In this document: piece after piece, positions 1 to 7,921 of the stretch
Numbering within the stretch: the stretch's first letter is position 1
Layout of the letters: each line of letters starts with the position of its first letter
From: GCA-2709075 sp964492555
GTDB taxonomy: Bacteria; Pseudomonadota; Alphaproteobacteria; MPNO01; UBA2964
DNA: 64,000 bases
Reading direction: 5' to 3'
Assembly: GCA_964492555.1 (NCBI GenBank)
Contig: CAZBKQ010000009.1
Span: 6,902-70,901, forward strand
Translations under genes and position numbers: made by a program
The notes under the pieces: model-generated
The model's database searches: none
What the model saw: only the letters and a program-made list of their open reading frames with translations
What the model was told of the DNA's origin: nothing

Positions 1-1582
1 CCTTGGCGGCGCGGATCCAGCCCTTCTGCGAACAGATAATGGTGATCGGCTCGCGTTCGATCATGGCGGTCAACGGAACGACGGTGGCGCTCGGCGCCTC
101 GCCGATTTCGGTTCGCCGCGCCCCCAGCTCCGTCTTCTTGCCGAAGCGCTTGCGGATATCGCCGATTTCCTCACCGATCTGTTTCCAGCGCAGCTTCCTG
201 TCGCGCAGCAATTTCCTGAGCGCCTTTTGTTCAGCTTCAAGCCCTTCGATTTCCACGCGGATGGTAATTTCCTCCAGCCGGCGCAAGCTGCGCAGCCGCA
301 TATTGAGGATGGCTTCGGCCTGATTTTCGGTCAGGTCCCAGCGCTTCATCAGCACCGGCTTGGGCTCGTCTTCCTCGCGGATGATGGCGATGACCTCATC
401 GAGATTGAGATAGACAATCATGTACCCGGCCAGAACCTCCAGCCGGTTCTCGATTTTTTCCAGCCGGTTATTCGACCGCCGGACCAGCACGTCATGGCGA
501 TGATCTAGGAAACTCTGCAGCGCCTCGCGCAAATTCATCACGCGCGGCACGGTTTCCGAATCCAGAACATTTAGATTAAGCCCGATCCGGGTTTCCAGAT
601 CGCTATTCTGGAAAATCGCCTCCATCAGCATTTCCGGTTCCATGGCGCGCGAGCGCGGCACCAGAACCAGCCTGATATCCGCGGCGGATTCGTCCCGAAT
701 ATCCTCCAGCATCGGCAGCTTGCGGGCCTGCATCAGCTCGGCGATCTTTTCGACCAGTCGGCTTTTCTGCACCTGATAGGGGATTTCCGTTACCACGATC
801 TGCCATTGGCCGCGGCCCAGCTTTTCCGTTTCCCACCGCGCCCGCAGGCGGAAACCGCCCCGGCCGGAAGCATAGGCTTCCTTGATGTTCTCCGCCGTCT
901 CGGCCAGCACACCGCCGGTCGGAAAATCCGGCCCCGGCATGAATTCGATCAGCTTGTCGATGGTGGCTTTCGGAAACTTGATGAGATGCAGCAATGCGCG
1001 GCAAATCTCATCCAGATTATGCGGCGGAATAGATGTCGCCATCCCGACCGCGATCCCGGCAGCCCCATTGGCCAGCAGGTTGGGGACGGCACCGGGCAGC
1101 AGAACCGGCTCCTGCTCCGTTCCGTCATAATTTTCTCGGAAATCAACCGCGTCTTCGTCGATCCCCTCCAGCATGGCCAGCGCGTATTCGGTCAGCCGCG
1201 CTTCGGTATAGCGCATGGCGGCAGCACTATCGCCATCGACATTGCCGAAATTGCCCTGCCCCTCAACCAGCGGATAGCGTACCGCGAATTCCTGGGCGAG
1301 CCGCACCATCGCGTCGTAAACCGCCGTATCACCATGAGGGTGGTATTTACCGATAACATCGCCGACGACGCGGGCGCATTTCTTGAAACCCTGATTAGGA
1401 TCCAGCCGAAGCTGGCGCATGGCGAAAAGAAGCCGCCGATGAACGGGTTTCAGCCCGTCCCGGACATCCGGCAGCGACCGCGAGGTAATGGTCGACAGCG
1501 CATAGGCTAGATAACGCTCACCCAGCGCATCGGCCAGCGCGACGTCTTTCGGTTCCGCCGGTATTTCCGCTTTTCCCGCCAT
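1..1582 (-). CDS. parC: DNA topoisomerase IV subunit A (partial, C-terminus beyond window)
   Basis: Breakage-reunion subunit of topoisomerase IV, which decatenates daughter chromosomes together with ParE. About 527 codons are visible; the C-terminal beta-pinwheel runs past the window edge. The start is the ATG at 1582, giving MAGKAEIPAEP. The winged-helix region contains HPHGDTAVYDAMV (quinolone-region positions Thr86 and Asp90). The catalytic Tyr125 lies in AAAMRYTEAR. The tower and coiled-coil (LEVLAGYMIVYLNLDEVI, then ILNMRLRSLRRLE) follow. It is read as ParC rather than GyrA because of the MRQLRLDPNQGFKKCARVVG segment, which I know from alphaproteobacterial ParC, and because it lies just downstream of recO. 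The gene is intact as far as it is visible. Confidence 0.93.
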   Translation of the reverse strand, partial: MAGKAEIPAEPKDVALADALGERYLAYALSTITSRSLPDVRDGLKPVHRRLLFAMRQLRLDPNQGFKKCARVVGDVIGKYHPHGDTAVYDAMVRLAQEFAVRYPLVEGQGNFGNVDGDSAAAMRYTEARLTEYALAMLEGIDEDAVDFRENYDGTEQEPVLLPGAVPNLLANGAAGIAVGMATSIPPHNLDEICRALLHLIKFPKATIDKLIEFMPGPDFPTGGVLAETAENIKEAYASGRGGFRLRARWETEKLGRGQWQIVVTEIPYQVQKSRLVEKIAELMQARKLPMLEDIRDESAADIRLVLVPRSRAMEPEMLMEAIFQNSDLETRIGLNLNVLDSETVPRVMNLREALQSFLDHRHDVLVRRSNNRLEKIENRLEVLAGYMIVYLNLDEVIAIIREEDEPKPVLMKRWDLTENQAEAILNMRLRSLRRLEEITIRVEIEGLEAEQKALRKLLRDRKLRWKQIGEEIGDIRKRFGKKTELGARRTEIGEAPSATVVPLTAMIEREPITIICSQKGWIRAAK

Positions 1583-1609
1583 GATCCCTTTATATACCGC
1601 CCAGCCGAT

Positions 1610-2323
1610 TCAGGTCAGGCCCGCAATCAGCCTTTCACGCGGCGGCGGCAAGGCGTCGGGCCGGTCGCCCAATACGTGCCGGCGCAGGAAATATCCGGTC
1701 AAGGAAAGCCCTTCCGCCAGGTCACCCGGTTCAGGTCGCGTATCGCCGCGCAACAGAAATCCGGGAAGCGAGAGCAACCTGCCGGCATAAGGTCGCGCCG
1801 CTACAGCCGACACCGCGCGGCCCGATCTTGGCGAGACATGGGTAAGTTCTTCGGTAACGCCGGTCGCCGCGCATTGCGACAGATCGAGCCCGAACCCGAG
1901 AACGGCCAGCAGCTCGAGTTCCCATCGGACATAGGAAACCGCCCAGCCATCCTGTTGCAGCGCGGCCAGCAATCCACCAAACATTTCATAGAGTTCCGGC
2001 ACCGGTTCGCGTTCCGGCAGGGCGCGGTCAAGAAGGGTTGCCGCCGAGCTCAGCGCCAGCAGCGGCAGCGGCGTATCCAGAAAACCGGCGGCATGGGCGC
2101 GAATCATCTCGCAGCCATAGTTGCCGAGATGATCGGCTAACCGCGCCCGCCAGGTGGCGCGCAGCAGATTCCCCGGCTGGTAAAGACCCCGGCGCTTGGA
2201 CGACGCCCCGCCCCGGACCAACCCCGCGTTTCTGCCGTTTTGCTCGGTCAAAAGGGTGACGATCAGCGCGTTCTCGCCATGCCGCCGCGCCGTCAGAACA
2301 TACCCGTTATCCGTCCATTCCAT
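1610..2323 (-). CDS. recO: DNA repair protein RecO
   Basis: RecO loads RecA onto SSB-coated single strands in the RecFOR gap-repair pathway. The 237-residue length is normal for the family. The N-terminal OB-fold region begins MEWTDNGYVLTARRHGENALIVTLLTE and continues through a basic GGASSKRRG stretch. The C-terminal helical part carries ELELLAVLGFGLDLSQCAATG. The ATG start at 2323 is clear. It lies 27 nt upstream of parC on the same strand. In related genomes era usually precedes recO directly; here a gene on the opposite strand separates them, so recO probably uses its own promoter. Confidence 0.93.
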   Translation of the reverse strand: MEWTDNGYVLTARRHGENALIVTLLTEQNGRNAGLVRGGASSKRRGLYQPGNLLRATWRARLADHLGNYGCEMIRAHAAGFLDTPLPLLALSSAATLLDRALPEREPVPELYEMFGGLLAALQQDGWAVSYVRWELELLAVLGFGLDLSQCAATGVTEELTHVSPRSGRAVSAVAARPYAGRLLSLPGFLLRGDTRPEPGDLAEGLSLTGYFLRRHVLGDRPDALPPPRERLIAGLT

Positions 2324-2374
2324 GATCTTATTTTAGCCGATTGCGCGGCTGCGGCATTACGCCAAAATTAGGCG

Positions 2375-3214
2375 ATGCTGTATCAGTTCAACGATCTGAC
2401 GCGACCGTTTCAGTTCCGCAATGCCGATCCGGTGCTGGATGCGGTAAAACTGGCCTTGCGGGGCTGGCGTATTCGAAGATGGCCGGGCATGCCGAATGTC
2501 AGGCCGGCCGCCCGTATTGTGCGGACGCTGCAAGGCTGGGGGATCAGTTCCGACAAACATCCGATCATGGACCCCTGCCCCGATATGGGCGATACGGTGT
2601 GCGATATTCTGGCCGAGTTGGGCCGCCAATATCTGGCCGACCTTGATAGCGTGCTGTTCATGCATTGCGCCGCGTTCCGCATCGGCAGCGGCGTGGTGAT
2701 CGTGCCCAACACTTTTCGCGCGGGTAAATCGGTCCTGACCAGCCACATGGCGATGCGAGGACACAGGGTCTGGTGCGACGATATCGTACCGGTCGATCCG
2801 ACATCCCGGACCGCCATCGCCGCCGGATATCTGCCCCGGCTGCGCTTTCCACTGCCAGAAAATTCCGGACGGGAGTTCAGGAAATTCGTGGATGACACAT
2901 TGGTTCTGAAAGGCGAACGATACGGCTATATCGATCCGGGAACGAGCAATGTCGCCCGGTTCGGGGAACGGCTCCCCATCGTCGGGGCCGCGTTGCTCGA
3001 CCGGTCGGAAACGCCGGTGACGCCGAAAATTGAACCGATCACCAAGGGTCTCACCATGCGCTATGCGATTAACCGGAATTTTTCATACCAGCTGCAAGGC
3101 GAGGATATGCTGAGAGCCTTCATCGATGTGCTGGGGGCCGCGCCCTGTTATCGGGTCACTTATGATGCGGCAGAGAACGCGGCGGACATGATCATCGACA
3201 GGTTCAGTCGCTGA
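2375..3214 (+). CDS. HPr kinase/phosphorylase-like P-loop protein, function unknown
   Basis: A 279-residue protein resembling the HprK-like P-loop proteins of Proteobacteria that occur outside the sugar phosphotransferase system. The evidence is a nucleotide-loop core near residues 98-137: HCAAFRIGSG, then VVIVPNTFRAGKSVL, then RGHRVWCDDIVP, an order and spacing like HprK. The Walker A is degenerate, with Asn112 where Gly or Ala is expected, although GKS 117-119 is kept. A PRLRFPLP segment after the loop is also typical. No HPr, PqqD or radical-SAM gene is nearby. It is on the plus strand, convergent with era and overlapping its 3' end by 11 nt. The substrate cannot be told from sequence. Confidence 0.6.
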   Translation: MLYQFNDLTRPFQFRNADPVLDAVKLALRGWRIRRWPGMPNVRPAARIVRTLQGWGISSDKHPIMDPCPDMGDTVCDILAELGRQYLADLDSVLFMHCAAFRIGSGVVIVPNTFRAGKSVLTSHMAMRGHRVWCDDIVPVDPTSRTAIAAGYLPRLRFPLPENSGREFRKFVDDTLVLKGERYGYIDPGTSNVARFGERLPIVGAALLDRSETPVTPKIEPITKGLTMRYAINRNFSYQLQGEDMLRAFIDVLGAAPCYRVTYDAAENAADMIIDRFSR

Positions 3215-4106
3215 AATCCAGCCCCATTTCGCGGTAGCGTTCCGGATCGTCGCGCCATTTCTCGCGAACCTTCACGAACAGGAACAAATGCACGCGCCGG
3301 TCCAGAAGAGCTTCGAGTTCCTTGCGTGATTCCGCACCAATACGTTTGATCTGCTGCCCGCCCTTGCCGAGAAGAATACCGCGCTGTCCCGGACGGGTGA
3401 CATAGACCACCTGTTCGATGCGGACGCTGCCATCCTTGCGTTCTTCCCACCCTTCCGTTTCCACGGTCAGGGAATAGGGCAATTCCTGATGCAACTGCAT
3501 AAACAGCTTTTCACGGGTGATTTCCGCCGCAAACAGACGGTCGTTCATGTCAGATAGATGATCAGGCGGATAGAGCCACGGCCCCTCCGGGATCGCCGCC
3601 GCCAATGACGACACCAGATCATCGACCCCGTCGCCGGTGAGGGCGGAGATCATGAAAATTTCCGAAAAGACGCCGCTTTCATTCAGCCGTTCGGCCAAAG
3701 CCAAAAGCGCCGTGCGGTCCACCTTGTCGATCTTGTTGAGCGCGAGAACAGCCTTACGGCCCGCCTTTTTCAGTCCCTCGATAATGCGTTGTGCGTCGGC
3801 GTCATCGGGATTGCTGGCATCAACCAGCAAGACAACGATATCAGCATCGGCGGCGCCGCTCCATGCGGCGGCAACCATCGCCCGCTCCAGTCTTCGCTTT
3901 GGGTCGAATATCCCGGGCGTGTCGACAAAGACGATCTGCGCGGCATCCCTGACCAACACGCCAATGACCCGCGCGCGGGTGGTCTGGACCTTGTGCGTGA
4001 CGATGGAAACCTTGGTGCCCATCAGCTGGTTCATCAGGGTCGATTTTCCGGCATTGGGCGCGCCGACCAGCGCGACATAGCCACAGCATTCCACCCGATC
4101 CGTCAC
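3204..4106 (-). CDS. era: GTPase Era
   Basis: Essential GTPase that binds the 3' end of 16S rRNA and helps mature the 30S subunit. It has 300 residues, the usual length. The G1 loop GAPNAGKST is at residues 15-23, G3 is in VFVDTPGIF, G4 is LNKID, and the C-terminal KH domain carries GQRGILLGKGGQQIK. The start is a GTG overlapping the rnc stop (GTGA), so translation is probably coupled to rnc. Its 3' end overlaps the convergent HprK-like gene by 11 nt. Confidence 0.96.
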   Translation of the reverse strand: MTDRVECCGYVALVGAPNAGKSTLMNQLMGTKVSIVTHKVQTTRARVIGVLVRDAAQIVFVDTPGIFDPKRRLERAMVAAAWSGAADADIVVLLVDASNPDDADAQRIIEGLKKAGRKAVLALNKIDKVDRTALLALAERLNESGVFSEIFMISALTGDGVDDLVSSLAAAIPEGPWLYPPDHLSDMNDRLFAAEITREKLFMQLHQELPYSLTVETEGWEERKDGSVRIEQVVYVTRPGQRGILLGKGGQQIKRIGAESRKELEALLDRRVHLFLFVKVREKWRDDPERYREMGLDFSD

Positions 4107-4792
4107 GAGCCGCTCCCGATGCGGGAAAGGAGATCGGCCGCGGCATTCTGTTCCGCCAGCCGTTTGGACCCGCCCTTTCCGGCGCCGGTTCCCTGACCGT
4201 CGAGCGAAACCTCAATGGAAAATTCCGGGGCATGATCCGGGCCGGTACATTCCACCACCCGGTAGACAGGCAACGCCATACCGCGCGCCTGAGCCCATTC
4301 CTGCAACGCGGTCTTGGCATCCACAGGCGGCTTCGGCGCCGCATCGATCAGAGGTTGCCACAAGGGTTCGATAACGCCCCGCGCCGCTTCGAGCCCGGCA
4401 TCTCTATAGATCGCGCCGATCAACGCTTCCATCGCGTCGGCCAAAACCGCCGCCTGTTCTCGTGTGCCGCTCTGTGCATCGCCATTCCCCACCCGCAGAT
4501 AATCGCCAAGTTCCAGAAAACCGGCGACACCCGCCAGGCTGTTGCGATCAATGACCGAAGCGAAACGGCGGGCGATGCTGCCTTCGTCTTCATCCGGAAA
4601 TCGGGTCAACAACATATCGGCCACGACCAGCCCAAGGACCCGGTCACCAAGAAATTCCAGCCGTTCGTTCGAACCTTCCGCCCCGTCGGCGAAGCTGGAA
4701 TGGGTCAGCGCCCGGATAAGAAGGTCAGGCCGCGAAAAGCCATGACCGAGCTTCTCGGCGAGGGCTTGAGGCGCGTCGGCACCCAAGCACAC
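4103..4792 (-). CDS. rnc: Ribonuclease III
   Basis: Double-strand-specific endonuclease that processes rRNA precursors. The catalytic signature NERLEFLGD is near residue 40 and the C-terminal dsRNA-binding domain ends GGSKRLAEQNAAADLL. I chose the GTG at 4792, which overlaps the lepB stop as TAGTG with an AGGTGA seven nt upstream. This gives 229 residues, close to the 226 of E. coli. An in-frame ATG at 4855 would add 21 unconserved residues inside lepB. The gene sits in a coupled lepB-rnc-era unit. Confidence 0.94.
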   Translation of the reverse strand: MCLGADAPQALAEKLGHGFSRPDLLIRALTHSSFADGAEGSNERLEFLGDRVLGLVVADMLLTRFPDEDEGSIARRFASVIDRNSLAGVAGFLELGDYLRVGNGDAQSGTREQAAVLADAMEALIGAIYRDAGLEAARGVIEPLWQPLIDAAPKPPVDAKTALQEWAQARGMALPVYRVVECTGPDHAPEFSIEVSLDGQGTGAGKGGSKRLAEQNAAADLLSRIGSGS

Positions 4793-5553
4793 TACTCGAT
4801 CACCTGGAAGAAACGCCCGAACCGCATGGCCGGAATCCATTGCCATATTTCCCATAGCTCTGCGCTGCCATCGGTGGAAAAGAACAGGATTTCCGCGCGT
4901 CCCACATAATTCTCAAACGGAACGAATCCGACCCGGTCCGGCCCGTTAATGACACGGCTGTCGGCGGAATTGTCCCGGTTATCGCCCATCATGAAATAAT
5001 GGCCCGGCGGTACGGTATAGACCGGCGTGTTGTCCAGCGGCGACGCATCGCCGAGCTGTTCAAGAATGCGGTATTGACGACCGTTTGGCAGGGTTTCGAT
5101 ATATTGAGGCCAACTTTGCCCCGCCCTGACATCGATAAAATTTTCAATCCGCTTGCGCGGCACCAACTTGCCATTGATATGAAGCCGGCCCTGGATAACC
5201 TGAATCTTATCGCCGGGCAGCCCGATCACTCGCTTGATGTAATCGGTGTCGTTATCGCGTGGCAGCTTGAACACGGCCACATCGCCCCGCTCGGGCTCTT
5301 CTGCCATGATCCGGCCGGAAAAAATCGGCGGGCTGAGCGGCAGGGAATGTTTGCTGTAGCCGTAGGAATATTTCGATACGAACAGGTAGTCCCCGACCAG
5401 AAGGTTAGGAATCATCGACCCGGAGGGGATGTTAAAAGGTTCAAACGCCACGCTGCGAATCAAGAGCGCGATCAGAACCGCATAGACAATGGTTTTGACG
5501 GTATCCCACAAACCGCCTTCCTTCTTATCGATATCTTCTAAGGGATCCGCCAT
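4792..5553 (-). CDS. lepB: Signal peptidase I
   Basis: Inner-membrane Ser/Lys-dyad protease that removes signal peptides from exported preproteins. It has 253 residues, with one N-terminal membrane segment at about 17-36 (DTVKTIVYAVLIALLIRSV). The catalytic Ser46 is in IPSGSMIP and the general-base Lys107 is in DYIKRVIGLPGD. Box E appears as MMGDNRDNSADSR. Only one membrane segment is seen, as is common in alphaproteobacteria, whereas E. coli has two. It heads the lepB-rnc-era unit. Confidence 0.96.
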   Translation of the reverse strand: MADPLEDIDKKEGGLWDTVKTIVYAVLIALLIRSVAFEPFNIPSGSMIPNLLVGDYLFVSKYSYGYSKHSLPLSPPIFSGRIMAEEPERGDVAVFKLPRDNDTDYIKRVIGLPGDKIQVIQGRLHINGKLVPRKRIENFIDVRAGQSWPQYIETLPNGRQYRILEQLGDASPLDNTPVYTVPPGHYFMMGDNRDNSADSRVINGPDRVGFVPFENYVGRAEILFFSTDGSAELWEIWQWIPAMRFGRFFQVIE

Positions 5554-5610
5554 ATCGAATACTCATAAGCCTTTGAAATACAATAAAACCAGCGGTCTTA
5601 ACCGGCCGCG

Positions 5611-5639
5611 ATCAAGCCAGCGGGACGGCATGCTGTCAA
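5611..5639 (-). promoter_or_regulatory. Candidate sigma-70 promoter for lepB-rnc-era
   Basis: On the minus strand a perfect TTGACA (5639-5634) is followed after 17 nt by CTTGAT (5616-5611), a weak -10 box matching three of six consensus positions. A start near 5604 would give a leader of about 50 nt before the lepB ATG at 5553. Position and spacing fit; the -10 is the weak point. Confidence 0.4.
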
Positions 5640-5649
5640 GCGCCTATCC

Positions 5650-6063
5650 CTAAGCATCTTCACCGGTGCCCGGCACAGCAGAAATAATGACGACGGCTTC
5701 GGCGATCGGCGGTTCATCGGTCAGGGTGATATCGATCTGCGCCCGCATCCCGTCGGGGGTAATTTCTGCAAGCCGTTTTGCCGCGCCGCCGGTAAGCTTC
5801 ATGGTGGGTTTGCCGCCCGGCAGATTGATCACCCCCATATCGCGCCAGAAAACGCCCTTGCGAAACCCGGTGCCGAGCGCCTTGGAACAGGCTTCCTTGG
5901 CGGCAAAGCGTTTTGCATAGCTTTCCACCCGGTTGGCGCGGCGTTCCGATTTTTCCTGTTCGACAGCAGTGAAAATACGGTTGATGAAGCGGTCGCCATA
6001 CCGCCCCAGCGTGCGTTCGATCCTGTCGATATTGATCAGGTCATTGCCGATACCGATGATCAC
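5650..6063 (-). CDS. acpS: Holo-[acyl-carrier-protein] synthase
   Basis: Transfers 4'-phosphopantetheine from CoA to a serine of acyl carrier protein. The N-terminal GIGNDLINIDRIE carries the metal-binding Asp, and FAAKEACSKALGTGF is the second signature. The GTG at 6063 gives 137 residues and lies five nt past the pdxJ stop. A second in-frame GTG at 6090 would overlap pdxJ by 23 nt. Neither has a good ribosome site, so the start is uncertain. The order pdxJ-acpS-lepB is the usual alphaproteobacterial arrangement. Confidence 0.93.
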   Translation of the reverse strand: MIIGIGNDLINIDRIERTLGRYGDRFINRIFTAVEQEKSERRANRVESYAKRFAAKEACSKALGTGFRKGVFWRDMGVINLPGGKPTMKLTGGAAKRLAEITPDGMRAQIDITLTDEPPIAEAVVIISAVPGTGEDA

Positions 6064-6067
6064 AATC

Positions 6068-6832
6068 TCAGGCGCTCCGTTGCCCGGCACCGCTTGCCCG
6101 CGCCTGATCCATCAGCGTCCGCATGCGCTTGATCGCACCGTCGAGCCCGCCGAATATCGCCTCGCCAATCAGGAAATGGCCGATATTGAGCTCCCTGATG
6201 CCGGCGATGGCGGCAACCGGCATCACCGTATCGAACCCCAGCCCGTGCCCGGCATGACATTCGGTGCCGATAGACTCCGCATGCGCGGCGGCCTCGACAA
6301 TCCGGACCAGTTCAGCCTCCCGCGCTTCGGAACCGGCGGCGGCATGGCAATACCGTCCGGTATGCAGCTCTATCACCGGCGCGCCGACTTCGCTCGATGC
6401 ATCGATCTGGCGCAAATCGGGTTCAATAAACATCGACACTCGAATACCAGCTTCGGTCATCTGCCCCACATAATCGGCGAGCGCCGCCTTGTTTCCGGCG
6501 ACATCCAGCCCGCCCTCCGTCGTCTGTTCTTCCCTCTTCTCGGGAACTATGCAGGCGGCGTGCGGCCTGTGCCGAAGGGCCATCCCAAGCATTTCCGGCG
6601 TCGCCGCCATCTCCAGATTCAGGGGCAGGCCGATTTCGGATGACAGACGATGTATGTCCGCGTCCCGGATATGCCGCCGGTCTTCGCGGAGATGCGCGGT
6701 GATTCCGTCGGCGCCAGCTTCGCGCGCCGCATGCGCCGCGCGCACCGGGTCGGGATGATCGCCACCCCGCGCGTTTCGGATGGTGGCGACATGGTCGATA
6801 TTGACCCCTAGCCGCAGATAGGTGTCGTCCAT
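6068..6832 (-). CDS. pdxJ: Pyridoxine 5'-phosphate synthase
   Basis: Condenses 1-deoxyxylulose 5-phosphate with 3-amino-2-oxopropyl phosphate, the last ring-forming step of vitamin B6 synthesis. The TIM-barrel family signature LGVNIDHVATIRNARGG is at the N-terminus. GADGITAHLREDRRHI and the C-terminal IAGIRELNIGHFLIGEA also match. I chose the ATG at 6832 (MDDTYLRLG), giving 254 residues. A longer frame opening at 6898 would run into the upstream amidohydrolase. Confidence 0.95.
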   Translation of the reverse strand: MDDTYLRLGVNIDHVATIRNARGGDHPDPVRAAHAAREAGADGITAHLREDRRHIRDADIHRLSSEIGLPLNLEMAATPEMLGMALRHRPHAACIVPEKREEQTTEGGLDVAGNKAALADYVGQMTEAGIRVSMFIEPDLRQIDASSEVGAPVIELHTGRYCHAAAGSEAREAELVRIVEAAAHAESIGTECHAGHGLGFDTVMPVAAIAGIRELNIGHFLIGEAIFGGLDGAIKRMRTLMDQARASGAGQRSA

Positions 6833-6846
6833 TTGCCTTTTTCCGT

Positions 6847-7899
6847 TCAGTTCAGACCGTAGAGCGCGGCCGCGTTGGCCTCTAGTATCTTCTCGCACAC
6901 CACGGAGTTGATCCGGTTATCATCGCGCAGCTTGTGCACGGCGAGGACCTCGCTCGACGGATCATGGTGGCCGTAATCAGTACCGATCACCAGATTATCT
7001 TCTCCCGCATGTTCCAGCACATAAGGCAGGTCATCGGTGTTTTCACAGGCGACAAATATGTTGTTGTCCTTGAGCGGGTTTTCAAACCAGTCCCACCGGT
7101 TGCGGCGGAAACGGTCTTCCAGATCGCACAGTACGTAGGGCACCCATTGGGCGCTGATTTCCACGAAACCCCAACGCAATTTCGGAAACATCTGTGGCAA
7201 GCGTTTCTCGATCACCGTATGGCAGGCGCCGACCGTCGCCAGCTTGAATTTGGTAAAGGTGGTATCGGTTTCGAACATGTCATGATGGCGAATACTGCCA
7301 TTGCCGGAATGGTAACAAATCGGCAAGTCCAGCTCTTCCGCCATTTCATAGAGCGGATAAAAATACGGGTCGCCGATTGCCCGGTCCCCCTCCAGCCCGC
7401 GCATAAATACGCCGCACGCGCCGTTTTCCTTGCCGAATTCCAGCTCATCCCGGACCCGATCCATGGTCTGGACCGGCGGCATGACGACCCAGCGCATGCG
7501 GTCCTCACCCTGTTTGCAAATATCCGCGACCCAGCGGTTATAGGCCTTGATCAGCGCGTAATCCGCCTCGACATCGGCGGTGATCGGCCGGAGATAAAGC
7601 GTCGGATATAAAACCTGAATATCGATGCCGAGTTCATCCATATGTTTCAGGCGGCCGGGAATGTCCTCCATCTCGCGGATTTGCCGGGTCATCTCATTGC
7701 CCACATTCCGGTCCTTTCCGAAGGTCCGCGGACCAATCATCCAGTAATTTTTCTGAACATTGACGCCGTCATTCGCCTTGACCTCGTTACCGAAACCCTG
7801 ACTCACGATCATCGGTTTGTATTTCGCGTCGTCCCCAGTCAGATATTCCCAGGTCGCCGGCGTTTCCAACACATGCGCGTCCGCGTCGATTACAGCCAT
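6847..7899 (-). CDS. Amidohydrolase family 2 protein (ACMSD / resorcylate decarboxylase-like)
   Basis: A 350-residue metal-dependent hydrolase or non-oxidative decarboxylase of the Amidohydro_2 type. It begins MAVIDADAHVLETP, a variant of the DxHxH metal motif. It has the expected late Asp in LVIGTDYGHHDPS and a His in LPICYHSGNGSI. The ATG at 7899 has a strong GGAGGAA ribosome site 6 nt upstream, preferred over an extended frame opening at 7941. The family includes aromatic-acid decarboxylases and many proteins of unknown substrate. It sits between rsh and pdxJ, which are usually adjacent, so it appears to be an insertion into the core operon. Confidence 0.8.
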   Translation of the reverse strand: MAVIDADAHVLETPATWEYLTGDDAKYKPMIVSQGFGNEVKANDGVNVQKNYWMIGPRTFGKDRNVGNEMTRQIREMEDIPGRLKHMDELGIDIQVLYPTLYLRPITADVEADYALIKAYNRWVADICKQGEDRMRWVVMPPVQTMDRVRDELEFGKENGACGVFMRGLEGDRAIGDPYFYPLYEMAEELDLPICYHSGNGSIRHHDMFETDTTFTKFKLATVGACHTVIEKRLPQMFPKLRWGFVEISAQWVPYVLCDLEDRFRRNRWDWFENPLKDNNIFVACENTDDLPYVLEHAGEDNLVIGTDYGHHDPSSEVLAVHKLRDDNRINSVVCEKILEANAAALYGLN

Positions 7900-7921
7900 T
7901 TTTTTCCTCCCTGTATTGCTG

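Noticed and set aside
235..1345. Quinolone-resistance change in parC (Thr86, Asp90)
   Set aside because: Thr at the Ser position can be natural in wild-type homologues; sequence alone does not show acquired resistance.
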